From CAWBOY01 sp963790585 (lineage in GTDB: Bacteria > Planctomycetota > Planctomycetia > Gemmatales > Gemmataceae), in contig CAWBOY010000008.1 of the NCBI GenBank assembly GCA_963790585.1, positions 62,001 to 126,000 on the forward strand: 64,000 nucleotides of DNA. Reading direction: 5' to 3'. Within the stretch, counting starts at the first letter, position 1; each line of letters opens with the position of its first letter. A program made the translations under genes and the position numbers. The notes beneath the pieces are model-generated. The model searched no databases. It was not told the origin of the DNA and saw only the letters and a list, made by a program, of their open reading frames with translations. This document shows, one piece after another, positions 1 to 8,900 of the stretch.

Positions 1-1
1 T

Positions 2-610
2 GGGCGCAGAGCGGTCGTCACCATCGCCCCGACGCGCTACCCGCGCCGACTCGGCACATGGACTGCCACCTGGTATCTCGGCAATCGACCCCTGGCGATG
101 CAACGGGTCCGGGGAATCTCCAAGGCCGCCTTCCTTCGCTCGCTGCGGATCTCCGATACGCGCTTCATGCTCCAAGAGGATTCCGGACGGATCAGGCTGA
201 CGCGCCAGGTGACGCCCAATCGCACTGGCCGTATCGGCCCCTGTTTCCTCGTCGCCAGCAATGAACCGGGCATGGCCGCCGTCTGTTCGCTGCGCATCGT
301 CGCACAGGTCGCTGGCGCGATGACGCCCCCGCTGTTGCTCGAGCAGGAAATGCTAATCACCGATGGCCCGACGCCGGTGGCTCCCGGAACGCTCGACTCG
401 GGCGATCTGGCGCAAGTCTCGGGCTTTGAACTCAGCGCGGGCAAGCGAATCCTTGGCACACTTTCGATGTCGCCGGCACCGGTGGCCACATTCACAAGCG
501 AGGGCGGTTTCAAACCGCCGCACGAGTTCACATGGTCTGCCGCGGCCGAAGAGGAGATGGTCGAACGGCTCAATCGGTTGTTCGATCAAAACCCGGGCAA
601 ACGCAATTAA
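2..610 (+). CDS. hypothetical protein, C-terminal part (5' end outside window)
   Basis: An uninterrupted frame runs from the left edge to a TAA at 608-610, so the true start lies upstream. The visible 202 residues look like a soluble protein: hydrophobic and charged stretches alternate, there is no clear membrane segment, and an acidic helical tail (AAAEEEMVERLNRLFD) ends the protein. The family was not recognised. The overlapping frame on the other strand is rich in Ser/Arg and looks like a shadow. The stop codon lies inside the left arm of the palindrome at 606-708, so the last codon or two may derive from that repeat. Confidence 0.6.
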   Translation, partial: GRRAVVTIAPTRYPRRLGTWTATWYLGNRPLAMQRVRGISKAAFLRSLRISDTRFMLQEDSGRIRLTRQVTPNRTGRIGPCFLVASNEPGMAAVCSLRIVAQVAGAMTPPLLLEQEMLITDGPTPVAPGTLDSGDLAQVSGFELSAGKRILGTLSMSPAPVATFTSEGGFKPPHEFTWSAAAEEEMVERLNRLFDQNPGKRN

Positions 611-708
611 GAGCCTATCCTAAAAAGGGGACGGGCACCATTGCCGGGACGGCCCGAAGGGTGCTGCGCACAATGGTGCCCGTCCCCTTTTTAGGATAGG
701 CTCTTAAT
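606..708. repeat. 38-bp perfect inverted repeat (intergenic palindrome)
   Basis: The arms at 606-643 and 671-708 are perfect reverse complements separated by 27 bases. The core reads AAAAAGGGGACGGGCACCAT. It contains the stop codon of the upstream gene and ends three bases before the cutC ATG. No second copy was seen in this window. It resembles the other long palindromes here in size and position, so it is probably a mobile REP/MITE-like element that could also form an RNA hairpin. Confidence 0.9.
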
Positions 709-711
709 CCA

Positions 712-1467
712 ATGCCCTCTGTCAAAAAACCAATTCTATTAGAAGTCGCTGTCGCCTCTGTGGACGACGCTCTCGCCGCTCAAGCTGGCGGAGCGAATCG
801 CCTGGAGCTAAACTCCGCCCTCGATCTCGGCGGCCTGACGCCATCGCTCGGCACGTTGATTGAAATCAAAAATGCCGTCGCGCTCCCCGTTATGGTCATG
901 ATCCGCCCGCGTCCGGCGGGCTTTTGTTACAGCGACCATGAGTTCACGACGATGCTGCGGGACCTCGATCTGGTTTTGCGGCATGGTGCCGATGGTCTCG
1001 TCTTCGGCGTGTTGACCGCCGATGGCCGAGTCGATCTCGAACGTAATCAACAATTGATAAGGCAATGCGGCACAAAAGAGATCGTCTTTCACCGCGCTTT
1101 CGATGTGACGCCGGACCCATTCGAGGCTCTGTTACAATTGATCGACCTCGGATTTACGCGCATCTTAACCAGCGGGCAAGAGGAGACTGCGTTGCATGGT
1201 GCGGCACTCATCGGCGAGCTAATAACCCGAGCCGCGGGGCGAATCGAGATCCTTGCCGGGGGCGGCGTCAACGGAGATACGGTACTCGATCTGATTCATA
1301 GAACGGGTTGTAGCCAGGTTCACGGCTCGTTCCGTCGCAGTCAGAGTGACAGCTCGACGAAAGGTCGGCCTCAAGTGTCGTTCGGAGCGACGAGCAACGG
1401 GCGCGAGGATTGTTACCGTGTTACTGATGCCGATGCCGTGGCAAACATTGTCAAACAAATCCGATAG
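712..1467 (+). CDS. cutC: CutC family protein (copper homeostasis-type TIM barrel)
   Basis: The 251-residue product matches the CutC family in length and motifs. It has LLEVAVAS near the N-terminus, then GANRLELNSAL with GGLTPS, then MIRPRPAGFCYSDHE, and GADGLVFGVL in the middle of the barrel. HRAFDVTPDP and RILTSGQ follow, then the glycine-rich phosphate-binding-like loop EILAGGGVN and a late VHGSFR. CutC is a cytosolic TIM-barrel protein linked to copper tolerance, but its biochemical role is unsettled. The ATG at 712 has no visible Shine-Dalgarno, because the palindrome at 606-708 lies directly upstream. The next gene follows closely and may be cotranscribed. Confidence 0.93.
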   Translation: MPSVKKPILLEVAVASVDDALAAQAGGANRLELNSALDLGGLTPSLGTLIEIKNAVALPVMVMIRPRPAGFCYSDHEFTTMLRDLDLVLRHGADGLVFGVLTADGRVDLERNQQLIRQCGTKEIVFHRAFDVTPDPFEALLQLIDLGFTRILTSGQEETALHGAALIGELITRAAGRIEILAGGGVNGDTVLDLIHRTGCSQVHGSFRRSQSDSSTKGRPQVSFGATSNGREDCYRVTDADAVANIVKQIR

Positions 1468-1515
1468 GTGCAGGTGTCATTCGCTCCCTTAGGACCAATC
1501 CGCTACGATAACCCT

Positions 1516-2334
1516 ATGAAACCGTGCATTAGCCAAGCGACCACATTGCCGAGGTCTTTCGAAGAAGACGTCCATGCTTACGCCGACGGCGGCTGTGAGG
1601 CGATGGAGGTTTGGCTTACCAAGCTGGAGAATCATCTCCAGAAACATTCCGTGGCCGACACGCTCAAATTGTTGGCTGATCGGCAGATGAAGCCGGTGGC
1701 GGCTTCCTACCAGGGCGGTTTGCTTTTGTCTCAAGGCGAACAACGGGCCGCGCATTTCGACCATTTCAAACGGCGGCTCGACCTCTGCCAGGCCTTCAAG
1801 ATTCCGACGATGCTCGTTGTCGCCGACTTCGTGCAAAAAGTTGAAATCGCGGACCTGCAACGAGCGGTGGTCTCGCTCAAACAGGCCGCTCAATGGGCGG
1901 CCGCGTTTGACGTCCGGCTCGCGCTGGAATTTCGCGGCTCGGCCACCTTCTGTTCCTGCCTCGACACGGCTCTGACGCTCGTCGCCCAATGCGGCGAGCC
2001 AAACGTCGGCGTCAACCTCGACGTGTTTCACTACTACACGGGCCCCAGCAAACCCGAAGACCTCGAGCGCCTGACCAAAGCAAATCTCGCCTTCGTCCAG
2101 GTCTCCGATCTCGCCGGCATCCCGCGCGAGCTGGCGACCGACGCCGACCGCGTCTTTCCCGGCGAAGGCGATTTCCGCCTCAACCCCATCATCGAACGCC
2201 TGCGAGCGATCGGCTATGAAGGCTACGTTTCGCTGGAATTGTTAAATCCCATGATTTGGGAGGTCAAAGCAACGCAAGCCGCGGAACTGGGCCTCGGATC
2301 GGTGCAGCGATTGATAGGGTTGCTTGGCAAATAA
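1516..2334 (+). CDS. sugar phosphate isomerase/epimerase-like TIM-barrel protein
   Basis: About 272 residues with the layout of the xylose-isomerase-like TIM-barrel family (AP endonuclease 2 fold). Visible motifs are CEAMEVWLTKLE early, ALEFRG with a metal-ligand Glu mid-protein, GVNLDVFHYYTG, FVQVSDL, then FPGEGDF and YVSLELLN near the end. The pattern Glu...Asp-His...Glu fits the metal site. The frame is open from a GTG at 1468 just behind the cutC stop, but MKPCISQATTLP from the ATG at 1516 is a typical family N-terminus, so that start is preferred. The substrate is unknown; linkage to cutC may be simple proximity. Confidence 0.82.
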   Translation: MKPCISQATTLPRSFEEDVHAYADGGCEAMEVWLTKLENHLQKHSVADTLKLLADRQMKPVAASYQGGLLLSQGEQRAAHFDHFKRRLDLCQAFKIPTMLVVADFVQKVEIADLQRAVVSLKQAAQWAAAFDVRLALEFRGSATFCSCLDTALTLVAQCGEPNVGVNLDVFHYYTGPSKPEDLERLTKANLAFVQVSDLAGIPRELATDADRVFPGEGDFRLNPIIERLRAIGYEGYVSLELLNPMIWEVKATQAAELGLGSVQRLIGLLGK

Positions 2335-2383
2335 TCCTGAGATCTCATTTCTAGAGTCAGAAATTCGTTTAGGATGTTTGCCA

Positions 2384-2447
2384 GCCGTGGCCGGGGTCGG
2401 TACTCCGACCCCGGATCTCTGGAGGCGCTAGGGCCACGCCGGGGTTT
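2384..2447. repeat. GGTCGGTACTCCGACC-type palindromic repeat, copy 1
   Basis: The core GGGGTCGGTACTCCGACCCC is self-complementary, and a second half beginning GGCCACGCCGGGG follows. Related copies are at 6750-6838 and 22270-22355. All are intergenic. Confidence 0.8.
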
Positions 2448-2584
2448 GCATCCCACACATTACCTGCCCCTACATCGGCGATAATAAAGGAACGAGGATG
2501 AAGCCTTTTGGACCATTAGCGTTTAACAAGCACCTGTCGTAACTTCCCTCGGACACCAAGGAACGACATGAGGCGCTCGTTGAT

Positions 2585-3013
2585 TTGTTTGGTCAGTTCC
2601 TCTTTTGGCTGCGAAACTGGTCGTTGCAAACATCCCGAAAGTTTTTTGAGTCCACCGAGTCGAGAAAGAAACTTGGCACGATACGTCGCCAATATTACGA
2701 AGGAATCGCTCAGTTGCCGCCCCAGCAACGTGAAGCTGCCATGCTGCTTGTTGAGGAAACGCTAAACGGCTTTGCCGAACGGCTAGTGTGGAATCTCGGT
2801 GACGAAGGAACGGATGCACGACTCGGAACCCACCATGCGTATCGGTTCCGTGTGGTAATGGAAATCGTGGATATCGAGACCGGGGAACTCGTTGAAGAGG
2901 AAACAATCAATCGAGGCGGAAAGTTCTTCGGCAGCCATTGGGGTCGTTGGCTGCAGCGTTTTTCATCCCAGAAATCCACAGAGACGGCTACCATTCCTGA
3001 GTCAGATTCTTGA
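2585..3013 (+). CDS. hypothetical protein, possibly nonsense-truncated at its 5' end
   Basis: The 142-residue frame starts at a TTG and lacks a good ribosome site there. The frame is coding-like well upstream of this TTG, reading SDTKERHEALVD. It continues back to an in-frame TAA at 2540, and beyond that stop an ATG at 2498 with AAAGGAACGAGG in front encodes MKPFGPLAFNKHLS in the same frame. The simplest reading is one gene of about 171 codons starting at 2498 with a stop at codon 15, either a real nonsense mutation or a base error. The body is charged, with an internal helix and a segment RFRVVMEIVDIETGE that looks like paired beta strands. Family not recognised. Confidence 0.5.
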   Translation: MFGQFLFWLRNWSLQTSRKFFESTESRKKLGTIRRQYYEGIAQLPPQQREAAMLLVEETLNGFAERLVWNLGDEGTDARLGTHHAYRFRVVMEIVDIETGELVEEETINRGGKFFGSHWGRWLQRFSSQKSTETATIPESDS

Positions 3014-3646
3014 GGAACCGCACTGTATTCTCGGACTTTATCTCAAAATGGCCCAATTTGGCCATTGAGGAGTGGACAGTTTCGCCGCCGAAAGTTGGCG
3101 ACAATCGGACGTAACCTCTTATCCGGCTTATTGATACCTGCGCCGAAAATCAACGAAAAGCGCCGAAACTGTCCACCACGAAAAAGGCGGTGTGAGATAG
3201 AGTCACGTTTGCACAGGGCTCCACGGTCGCAACGTGTTGGCACTATTGATATTGCAGCTTGGTAAAGAGGCGAGCTGCAAGCAAATCCTTGAACAACCCC
3301 CCTTGCATCTCGGTCGGGGGCATGACATCCAACTCCTTCAACGAGCGGTATTGCGGCTAAACGTGTACGCTCCAAGACGTCATCTTTAACGATTACTCCG
3401 GCGCCCTTCACTTCACGAAACAGTTTCCCCTTGTTGCCTACTCTTGCAAGCGACATTGATGAATAGGTAAAATACAGAAGATGGGTCGTTTGAGACGAAA
3501 GCGTGCGAATGGCCCATCTCGTCGATGTCCGCTTCTCTCAGCTTAGTTTCTTGTCCTGCTCGCGTGACTCAGGATGTGTCCGCTGTCTCTTTCGGGATTG
3601 TGGTGCGAGGGCGTGTGCGCCGTCGTGTCACTCGTGGAGTCCGTCG
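3014..3646. other. non-coding stretch with repeat fragments
   Basis: No convincing gene is seen here. A 137-codon frame on the minus strand (3043-3456) has an unbalanced composition and crosses repeat sequence. The stretch holds a 13-bp inverted repeat, GTGGACAGTTTCG at 3072-3084 and its complement at 3164-3176. It also holds CGGTATTGCGGCTAAACGT at 3346-3364, which matches the right arm of the palindrome near 40.1 kb. Probably mobile-repeat debris in front of the ketoacyl synthase gene. Confidence 0.5.
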
Positions 3647-4938
3647 ATGCGCCGAGTCGTGATTACTGGCCTGGGCGTGGTTGCCCCCAATGGCATAGGC
3701 AAGGACGCGTTTTGGGCGGCTTGCGTCGCTGGTCGCAGCGGGGTCGGCCCAATCCGTAGTTTCGATGCCTCCGCTCATCCGGTGAATGTCGCCGCGGAAG
3801 TGCCCGATTTCGACATTTCTCCTTACGTGCCTGGGCCACATCGGAAGAGCGTCAAGATCATGGGCCGGGCCGCGCGCTTTGGCGTGGCGGCAGCGGGACT
3901 GGCCGTAAATGACTGTGGCCTCGATCTACAAAGAGAAGACCCGGAGCGCATCGCCGTCGTCATGGGCACCGGACTAATCCCGATCGATCTACCTGAGGTA
4001 GCGCCGATGCTGGCCGACGCTTGCAAGGGCGACGATGGCCAAATGAAATGCGACCGCCTTGGTCGACAGGGCTCCGGCGCTTTGTTCCCGCTCTGGCTGC
4101 TCAAATATCTGCCCAACATGATCGCCGCGCATATCTCACTCGTGCATGGGGCTCAAGGTCCGAACAACACGCTGACAACCGCCTGCGCCGCTGGCACGCA
4201 AGCCGTCGGCGAGGCATTTCGCTTGATCGCTCGCGGTGATGCCGACCTCGCTCTGGCCGGCGGCGCCGATAGCCGGATGGACCCGCTCTTGTTACTCGCT
4301 TATTCGGCGCTCGGTGCGCTCAGTTCCGCGCGGCGTTCCCCTGAACTCGTGTCGCGGCCCTTCGACGGCAACCGCGACGGCTTCGTCCTGGGCGAGGGCG
4401 CGGGCGTCCTGATGCTCGAAGAGTTGGACCGAGCCAAAAAACGCGGCGCCACCATCTACGCCGAAGTCCTAGGCCTCGGTAGTAGCTTCGACGCCTATGC
4501 CGTCACCAAGCCGGATCCAAACGCCGGCGGCGCTCACGCGCCATCCGCTGGGCCTTGAACGACGCCCGCGTCGCGCCGAGCGACATCGACTATATCAACG
4601 CCCACGGCACAAGCACTCGCCTCAACGATCAAATGGAAACCGTAGCCGTCAAAAAGGTCTTCGGCGAAGGCGCTCGCACGTTGCCTTTGTCGTCGATCAA
4701 ATCAATGGTCGGCCATCTGATCGGCGCCGCCGGCGCGGTTGAATCCGTGGCCTTGGCGCTAACCCTTCATCAAGGCGTCCTGCCGCCGACGATCAACCAG
4801 ACGACGCCCGACCCGGAATGCGATCTCGACTATGTGCCGAACACGGCGCGCGACATGCCGGTGCGTACCGCGATTTCGACGAGCTTTGGGTTTGGAGGGC
4901 AGAACGCGGCATTGGTGATGCGACGGTTTACGGGATGA
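3647..4938 (+). CDS. beta-ketoacyl-ACP synthase (FabF-like), frame-disrupted
   Basis: Reads as a complete condensing enzyme of about 430 residues if one base is restored. From ATG 3647: MRRVVITGLGVVAPNG, the active-site Cys in TTACAAGTQ, then GGADSRMDPL, FDGNRDGFVLGEGAG and AVTKPDPNAGG. At about 4531-4541 the frame shifts, and the first frame stops at 4558. The second frame supplies the rest: ALNDARVAPSDIDYINAHGTST with the first catalytic His, SMVGHLIGAAG with the second His, and a normal FGFGGQNAALV end. The Cys-His-His triad is therefore complete across both frames. These enzymes elongate acyl chains on ACP in fatty-acid or polyketide synthesis. No acp or fabG sits alongside, so a specialised role is possible. 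The frame is open further upstream, but those residues look untranslated. Confidence 0.85.
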
Positions 4939-4951
4939 CGGCTATGAATTT

Positions 4952-6469
4952 CTAGAGCCGCGACTGCCGTTCGCCGTTCGTGGCCCAGTCGAGCGACCAG
5001 AACGAACCTTGCGGCGGCGTCACTTCCTTTGGCACGTCCTGCTGTTGCTCCTTCCAGAAACAGGCCAGCGCGATCTGGCCGCAGCGCTCCTGGAACTGGG
5101 CTGGGGTTTCCTCCAGGCCGGGAAAACGGTCGATGAAGGCCATCATCTCTTCGAGCTGCACCGGGTAATCATCGAGGATTCGCTCGGCCATGCGCTTCTT
5201 GTCTTCAGGCTCCATGTAGGTCAGCTCGACGGCCTTGTCGACTCGGCCAGGGCGAGTCGAAATGAACTCGACCGTGCCGTCCGGCAGCTTGCGCGGCTGA
5301 CCCAGCGCTGGGTCGATCTTGCTGATGTCGTTGGTCGTGATGATCGTGAACACGCCATCCGCGCGCTCGACGCCATCAAGGCAATTGAGCAAGCAGTCGA
5401 ACGTCAGCGGTCCCATAGGGCGACTTTTCTGATCGTCTTTATCCTTGTTATTGAAGACCCAGGCTGGAATGCCGCCCTGGTTCTTGCGGGCCACGTTTTC
5501 CCGGCCATGAAAGACATTGTCCACATCTTCGATGAGCGCGATACAGGGGACGTTCACCTGCATATCGGCCCATGATTTGATGAGTTCATGGTTGCCCATC
5601 TCAGCGAGATTGAACACGTAGATCGGCATGTTGAGATCTTCCGCGAAGGCGCGGGCCAGGGCGGTCTTGCCGGTGCCTGGAGGCCCATAAAGCATCCAGC
5701 CGCGTTTCCAGGGGATCCCTTTTTGGCGATACCAGGTCCGATGATTGCGCCAAAGCTCGATTTCGTTGATCAGGTTTTTGACGCGCTGGGGAAAGATCAG
5801 GTTGCCCAGGGCGCTGCCATCGTGAGACGGGGCTTTACCCAGCTCTTCCGGTTTGTGGGAGAGCAGGCGGTAATACTTTTGCTGATACCAGGAGAGGCCA
5901 TTGCTGCCCGAGCTGCCGCTGTGGTCATCGTTCTGCCGGGGCGGAAGATGGTGGATGACGAAGCGATTCTTCGCCTCTTCCTGCGCGGTCGTGACGGACC
6001 ACGAAAGCCTGTCCGAATCGGCGCACGCGGCACGCAGGATCGCTTCGACATCGAGCGTGCCACGCAGGAAAGTGATGGTCGAATAAATCTTGGTGGCCGA
6101 GTCGCTGTCCTGGTTCTTGTTGGTGCTGCTCGACTTGGCTTTGCGCTCGATCTCGTTGGCATAGAGGAACGGCATCCAGCCATTCCAGAAGATCAGCGTG
6201 CGGTTGCCATACTGTTCGTAAGGCACGAGGCCATAGCGGCCGTTGCGCTGATGAACATGATCGGCGCCATACATACTTTCATAGTTGCGCGAGCGTTGGT
6301 AATGCTCGATCAAGTAGGCGATGATCGCCTGATGAGCCTCTTCGGTGTGGACCTCGACGCGGCGAATGAGCAGGCCGACGATCCAAAAGCAGACGGCCTT
6401 AATCTGGCCCCAGGCGCTGGCCAGGACTCCAAGAACCGCGCCGCCGAGAAACATTTGATTCCACTCCAC
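4952..6469 (-). CDS. BCS1-like AAA+ ATPase with N-terminal membrane segment
   Basis: About 505 residues. An N-terminal hydrophobic stretch (FLGGAVLGVLASAWG, then VCFWIVGLLI) precedes a substrate-like domain and a C-terminal AAA+ module. Walker A is GPPGTGKT, roughly 268 residues in; Walker B is CIALIEDVD. A sensor-like IITTNDISKIDPAL and the arginine-bearing STRPGRVDKAVEL follow. This order resembles the mitochondrial BCS1 type of membrane-anchored translocase or chaperone. An upstream ATG at 6544 exists, but GTG at 6469 sits a few bases behind GGAGAGGAG, so it is the better start. Convergent with the ketoacyl synthase; partner unknown. Confidence 0.8.
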   Translation of the reverse strand: MEWNQMFLGGAVLGVLASAWGQIKAVCFWIVGLLIRRVEVHTEEAHQAIIAYLIEHYQRSRNYESMYGADHVHQRNGRYGLVPYEQYGNRTLIFWNGWMPFLYANEIERKAKSSSTNKNQDSDSATKIYSTITFLRGTLDVEAILRAACADSDRLSWSVTTAQEEAKNRFVIHHLPPRQNDDHSGSSGSNGLSWYQQKYYRLLSHKPEELGKAPSHDGSALGNLIFPQRVKNLINEIELWRNHRTWYRQKGIPWKRGWMLYGPPGTGKTALARAFAEDLNMPIYVFNLAEMGNHELIKSWADMQVNVPCIALIEDVDNVFHGRENVARKNQGGIPAWVFNNKDKDDQKSRPMGPLTFDCLLNCLDGVERADGVFTIITTNDISKIDPALGQPRKLPDGTVEFISTRPGRVDKAVELTYMEPEDKKRMAERILDDYPVQLEEMMAFIDRFPGLEETPAQFQERCGQIALACFWKEQQQDVPKEVTPPQGSFWSLDWATNGERQSRL

Positions 6470-6705
6470 GGTCGATCTCCTCTCCGTTGCGGAGGGCAGG
6501 GCGATCCTGGAGCGTCGCCCCGGCTCTCCGTGAGTCGGTCGCATGACGCGAAGGAATAAGACCTGTGTGCCAGGGATCGCGGAAGTCGTCAGGTGGGTTT
6601 CGGCGAACCGGAATCGGTACTGTCAGCGACGGGCCGAGGGACGCGAGGAAACCTGCTGCTGGATTATACGAGGCGCAGTCAAGGGGTTTGGTTCGGGATA
6701 TTTTT

Positions 6706-6906
6706 GTGGCGGCCCGTTTCCAACGTGCCGATGCGTCGTCTTTTTTCGGAGTCGCGGCCGGGGTCGGTATTCCGACCCCCGGTTCTCTAGAGCCGCTGGG
6801 GCCAAACCGGGGTCGGAGTACCAACCCCGGCCACGACTCGGCACGTTGGCAACGTGCCACCACAAAATGACGACGACTCGCCACGTTGGAAACGTGCCGC
6901 CACAAC
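6706..6906. repeat. nested palindromic repeats (two families)
   Basis: An element with the core CGTTTCCAACGTGCC lies at about 6706-6731, and inverted copies lie at 6838-6906. Between them is the second copy of the GGTCGGTA-type palindrome (6750-6838). One family therefore appears inserted within or between copies of the other. The block fills the gap between the divergent AAA ATPase and the secreted-protein gene, so their promoters must lie in or near it. Confidence 0.75.
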
Positions 6907-6997
6907 CCAGGCTTTCCAGGCTTTCCTCCTTGCCAAGCGCCGCACCTCCGGCGATACTGACGCTGCCCTGCGAAACCTCTGCGAAGGAGCCTCTCTC

Positions 6998-8788
6998 ATG
7001 CGTTTGCACTCCGCGTTGGCCGTGCTGTTGCTCCTGACTCCTGGCCTGGCTTTTGCCCAGGATGTCGCCCCTGAGCAATTGCTGTCCGCGTCCACCCAGG
7101 TCTATCTCCGCTGGGATGGCTACGAAGCGCACAAAGCCGCGTATCAAAAATTAGCCTTCGGCAAGATGATGCAGGGCGACACCGGCCTGTTCGTGAACGA
7201 AGTCTATGGCCAGCTCCAACAGGGCTTCGGCGCGCTGCTCACGGTCGAGGAACTCTTCAGTGGCGCCGCTCCCGCCGAGATCAAGAAGATGCGCACCCAG
7301 GCCGACGAGGCGGCGAAATTGCCGCAACTCATCGCCAAGACCGGGTTTGTCTTTTCCTTCGAGTTGCGCAAGCTCGAACCGCCGGAATTGCAAGCGACGC
7401 TCATCATTCCCAATATCGAAAAGTCAGGCCCGCTTTTTGGGGCCATGCGTTTCGCCGCCGGCCTGGCCAAGGGTAAGATCGAGGACAAGAAGATCGAGGG
7501 CCGCGACGTGGCCGCCCTCAACGGTCCCGGCATCCATCTCGCTTGGTGGCTCGAAGGCAAGCACGCCGTCGTCACCGTCGGCACCGACGCGCCCGAGGCG
7601 ACGATCAAAAGCTTCGCCGCGAACAAGACCGCCGGCTTGACCAGCCTGCCGATCTATAAGCGCCTCAAAGGATTCGATAAGTTCCCGACTGCCGCTCGCG
7701 CCTTCGTCGATGTCGAGGCGTTGGCCAAAATGGCCGAGAGCCGGGGCCTGAAGGAAATCACCAAACTGTTCGACGACCTTGGCATCAAGGGCCTCAAGAG
7801 CCTTGTCCTCTATTCCGGCTTCGATGGCGACGCCGAACGCGGTCTGGTCGAGCTGGAGACTACCGGCGTCCGCAAGGGCCTGTTGACACTGCTCGGCGGC
7901 AAGCCGTTCAAGCTCGCCGATGTGCCGCCGCTGCCGCCCGACGTGACGACCTGGAGCATGAATCATTTTGAGTTCACTGGGATGTATGACGCTCTTATCG
8001 CCGCCGCCGAGTCGATCGTCAATGCGACCGGGTCGGAAAAAGACGTTCCCGTCAAGGACTATATCAAGCAAGTGAACGAGTCTCTGGGCATCGATCTTCG
8101 CAAGGACCTGTTCGCCCATCTCGGCGACAAGATCGTGCAATACAACACACCCTCCGAAGGGCCTTTCACGCTGGGCCAAACCGTCCTGGTCAAAGTCATG
8201 GACGCCAAGAAAGCTCAGGAAGGGATCGACCTGTTAATCAAAGGCATCTCCCGCGCTAGCGGCAGCGAGATCCGCCTGAAAAAGCGCACCTATCACGGCG
8301 CGGAAATACGCGAGGCCTATGTCAAGATTCCCGGCTTCATCTTCGTGCCGAGCTACACGATTCACAAAGATTGGCTCGCCGTCAGCCTCTTCCCTCAGCC
8401 GGTGCATGGCTACATCCTCCGGGCCAACGGCGAAGCGAGCGTCTGGAAGCCGTCGGCCAAGGTGACCGCCCTCCTGGAGCAACTACCCAAGGAATATGTC
8501 TCCCTCGCCTATTCTGACCCACGCCCGACGCTGCGGCAGATTTTCTCGATCGCCCCCTTCTTGGGCGGGACCTTGAATAATCTGAGCCCCGAAATTCACT
8601 TCGAAATCGGCACCCTGCCAAACGCCCAAGAGGCGACGCGGCACCTGTTCCCGAACATAGCCGTGGCCACCGATGATGGCAAATTTCTAAGGCTCGAGAC
8701 ACGCTCGTCACTGTCGTTGCCGTTGGATGTGACAGGGATCGATTCGTATGTGTTGGTGTTTCTGGCGGCGTCGTTGGCGCGGTTTTGA
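6998..8788 (+). CDS. secreted hypothetical protein, about 596 aa
   Basis: The ATG at 6998 follows GAAGGAG by a few bases and gives a clean signal peptide: MRLH, a hydrophobic core ALAVLLLLTPGLAFA, then cleavage near AQD. The frame is open further upstream through repeat DNA, so the earlier start is rejected. The mature part starts APEQLLSASTQVYLRWDGYEAHK. It alternates strands and helices, with repeated phrases such as FVDVEALAKMAESRG and LGIDLRKDLFAHLGDKIVQYN. This resembles DUF3352-like periplasmic proteins, judged by pattern only. No enzyme motif was identified. It probably acts outside the cytoplasmic membrane. Confidence 0.8.
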   Translation: MRLHSALAVLLLLTPGLAFAQDVAPEQLLSASTQVYLRWDGYEAHKAAYQKLAFGKMMQGDTGLFVNEVYGQLQQGFGALLTVEELFSGAAPAEIKKMRTQADEAAKLPQLIAKTGFVFSFELRKLEPPELQATLIIPNIEKSGPLFGAMRFAAGLAKGKIEDKKIEGRDVAALNGPGIHLAWWLEGKHAVVTVGTDAPEATIKSFAANKTAGLTSLPIYKRLKGFDKFPTAARAFVDVEALAKMAESRGLKEITKLFDDLGIKGLKSLVLYSGFDGDAERGLVELETTGVRKGLLTLLGGKPFKLADVPPLPPDVTTWSMNHFEFTGMYDALIAAAESIVNATGSEKDVPVKDYIKQVNESLGIDLRKDLFAHLGDKIVQYNTPSEGPFTLGQTVLVKVMDAKKAQEGIDLLIKGISRASGSEIRLKKRTYHGAEIREAYVKIPGFIFVPSYTIHKDWLAVSLFPQPVHGYILRANGEASVWKPSAKVTALLEQLPKEYVSLAYSDPRPTLRQIFSIAPFLGGTLNNLSPEIHFEIGTLPNAQEATRHLFPNIAVATDDGKFLRLETRSSLSLPLDVTGIDSYVLVFLAASLARF

Positions 8789-8900
8789 GTTCTGCGATTC
8801 AACCAACAATCGACGGAACCACTGTGACACCTTCGATTGTGACGCAGATGCCAGAACGTTCCGCGACGTAGCAATCGTTCCCGCTACTGCGAGCTTCAAA

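Noticed and set aside
3043..3456. A 137-codon minus-strand frame before the ketoacyl synthase
   Set aside because: Crosses an inverted repeat and a fragment shared with the 40-kb palindrome; composition is irregular and no ribosome site was seen.
3647..4938. Programmed frameshifting in the ketoacyl synthase
   Set aside because: No slippery heptamer or downstream structure was seen at 4531-4541, and similar breaks occur in unrelated genes, so an indel is simpler.
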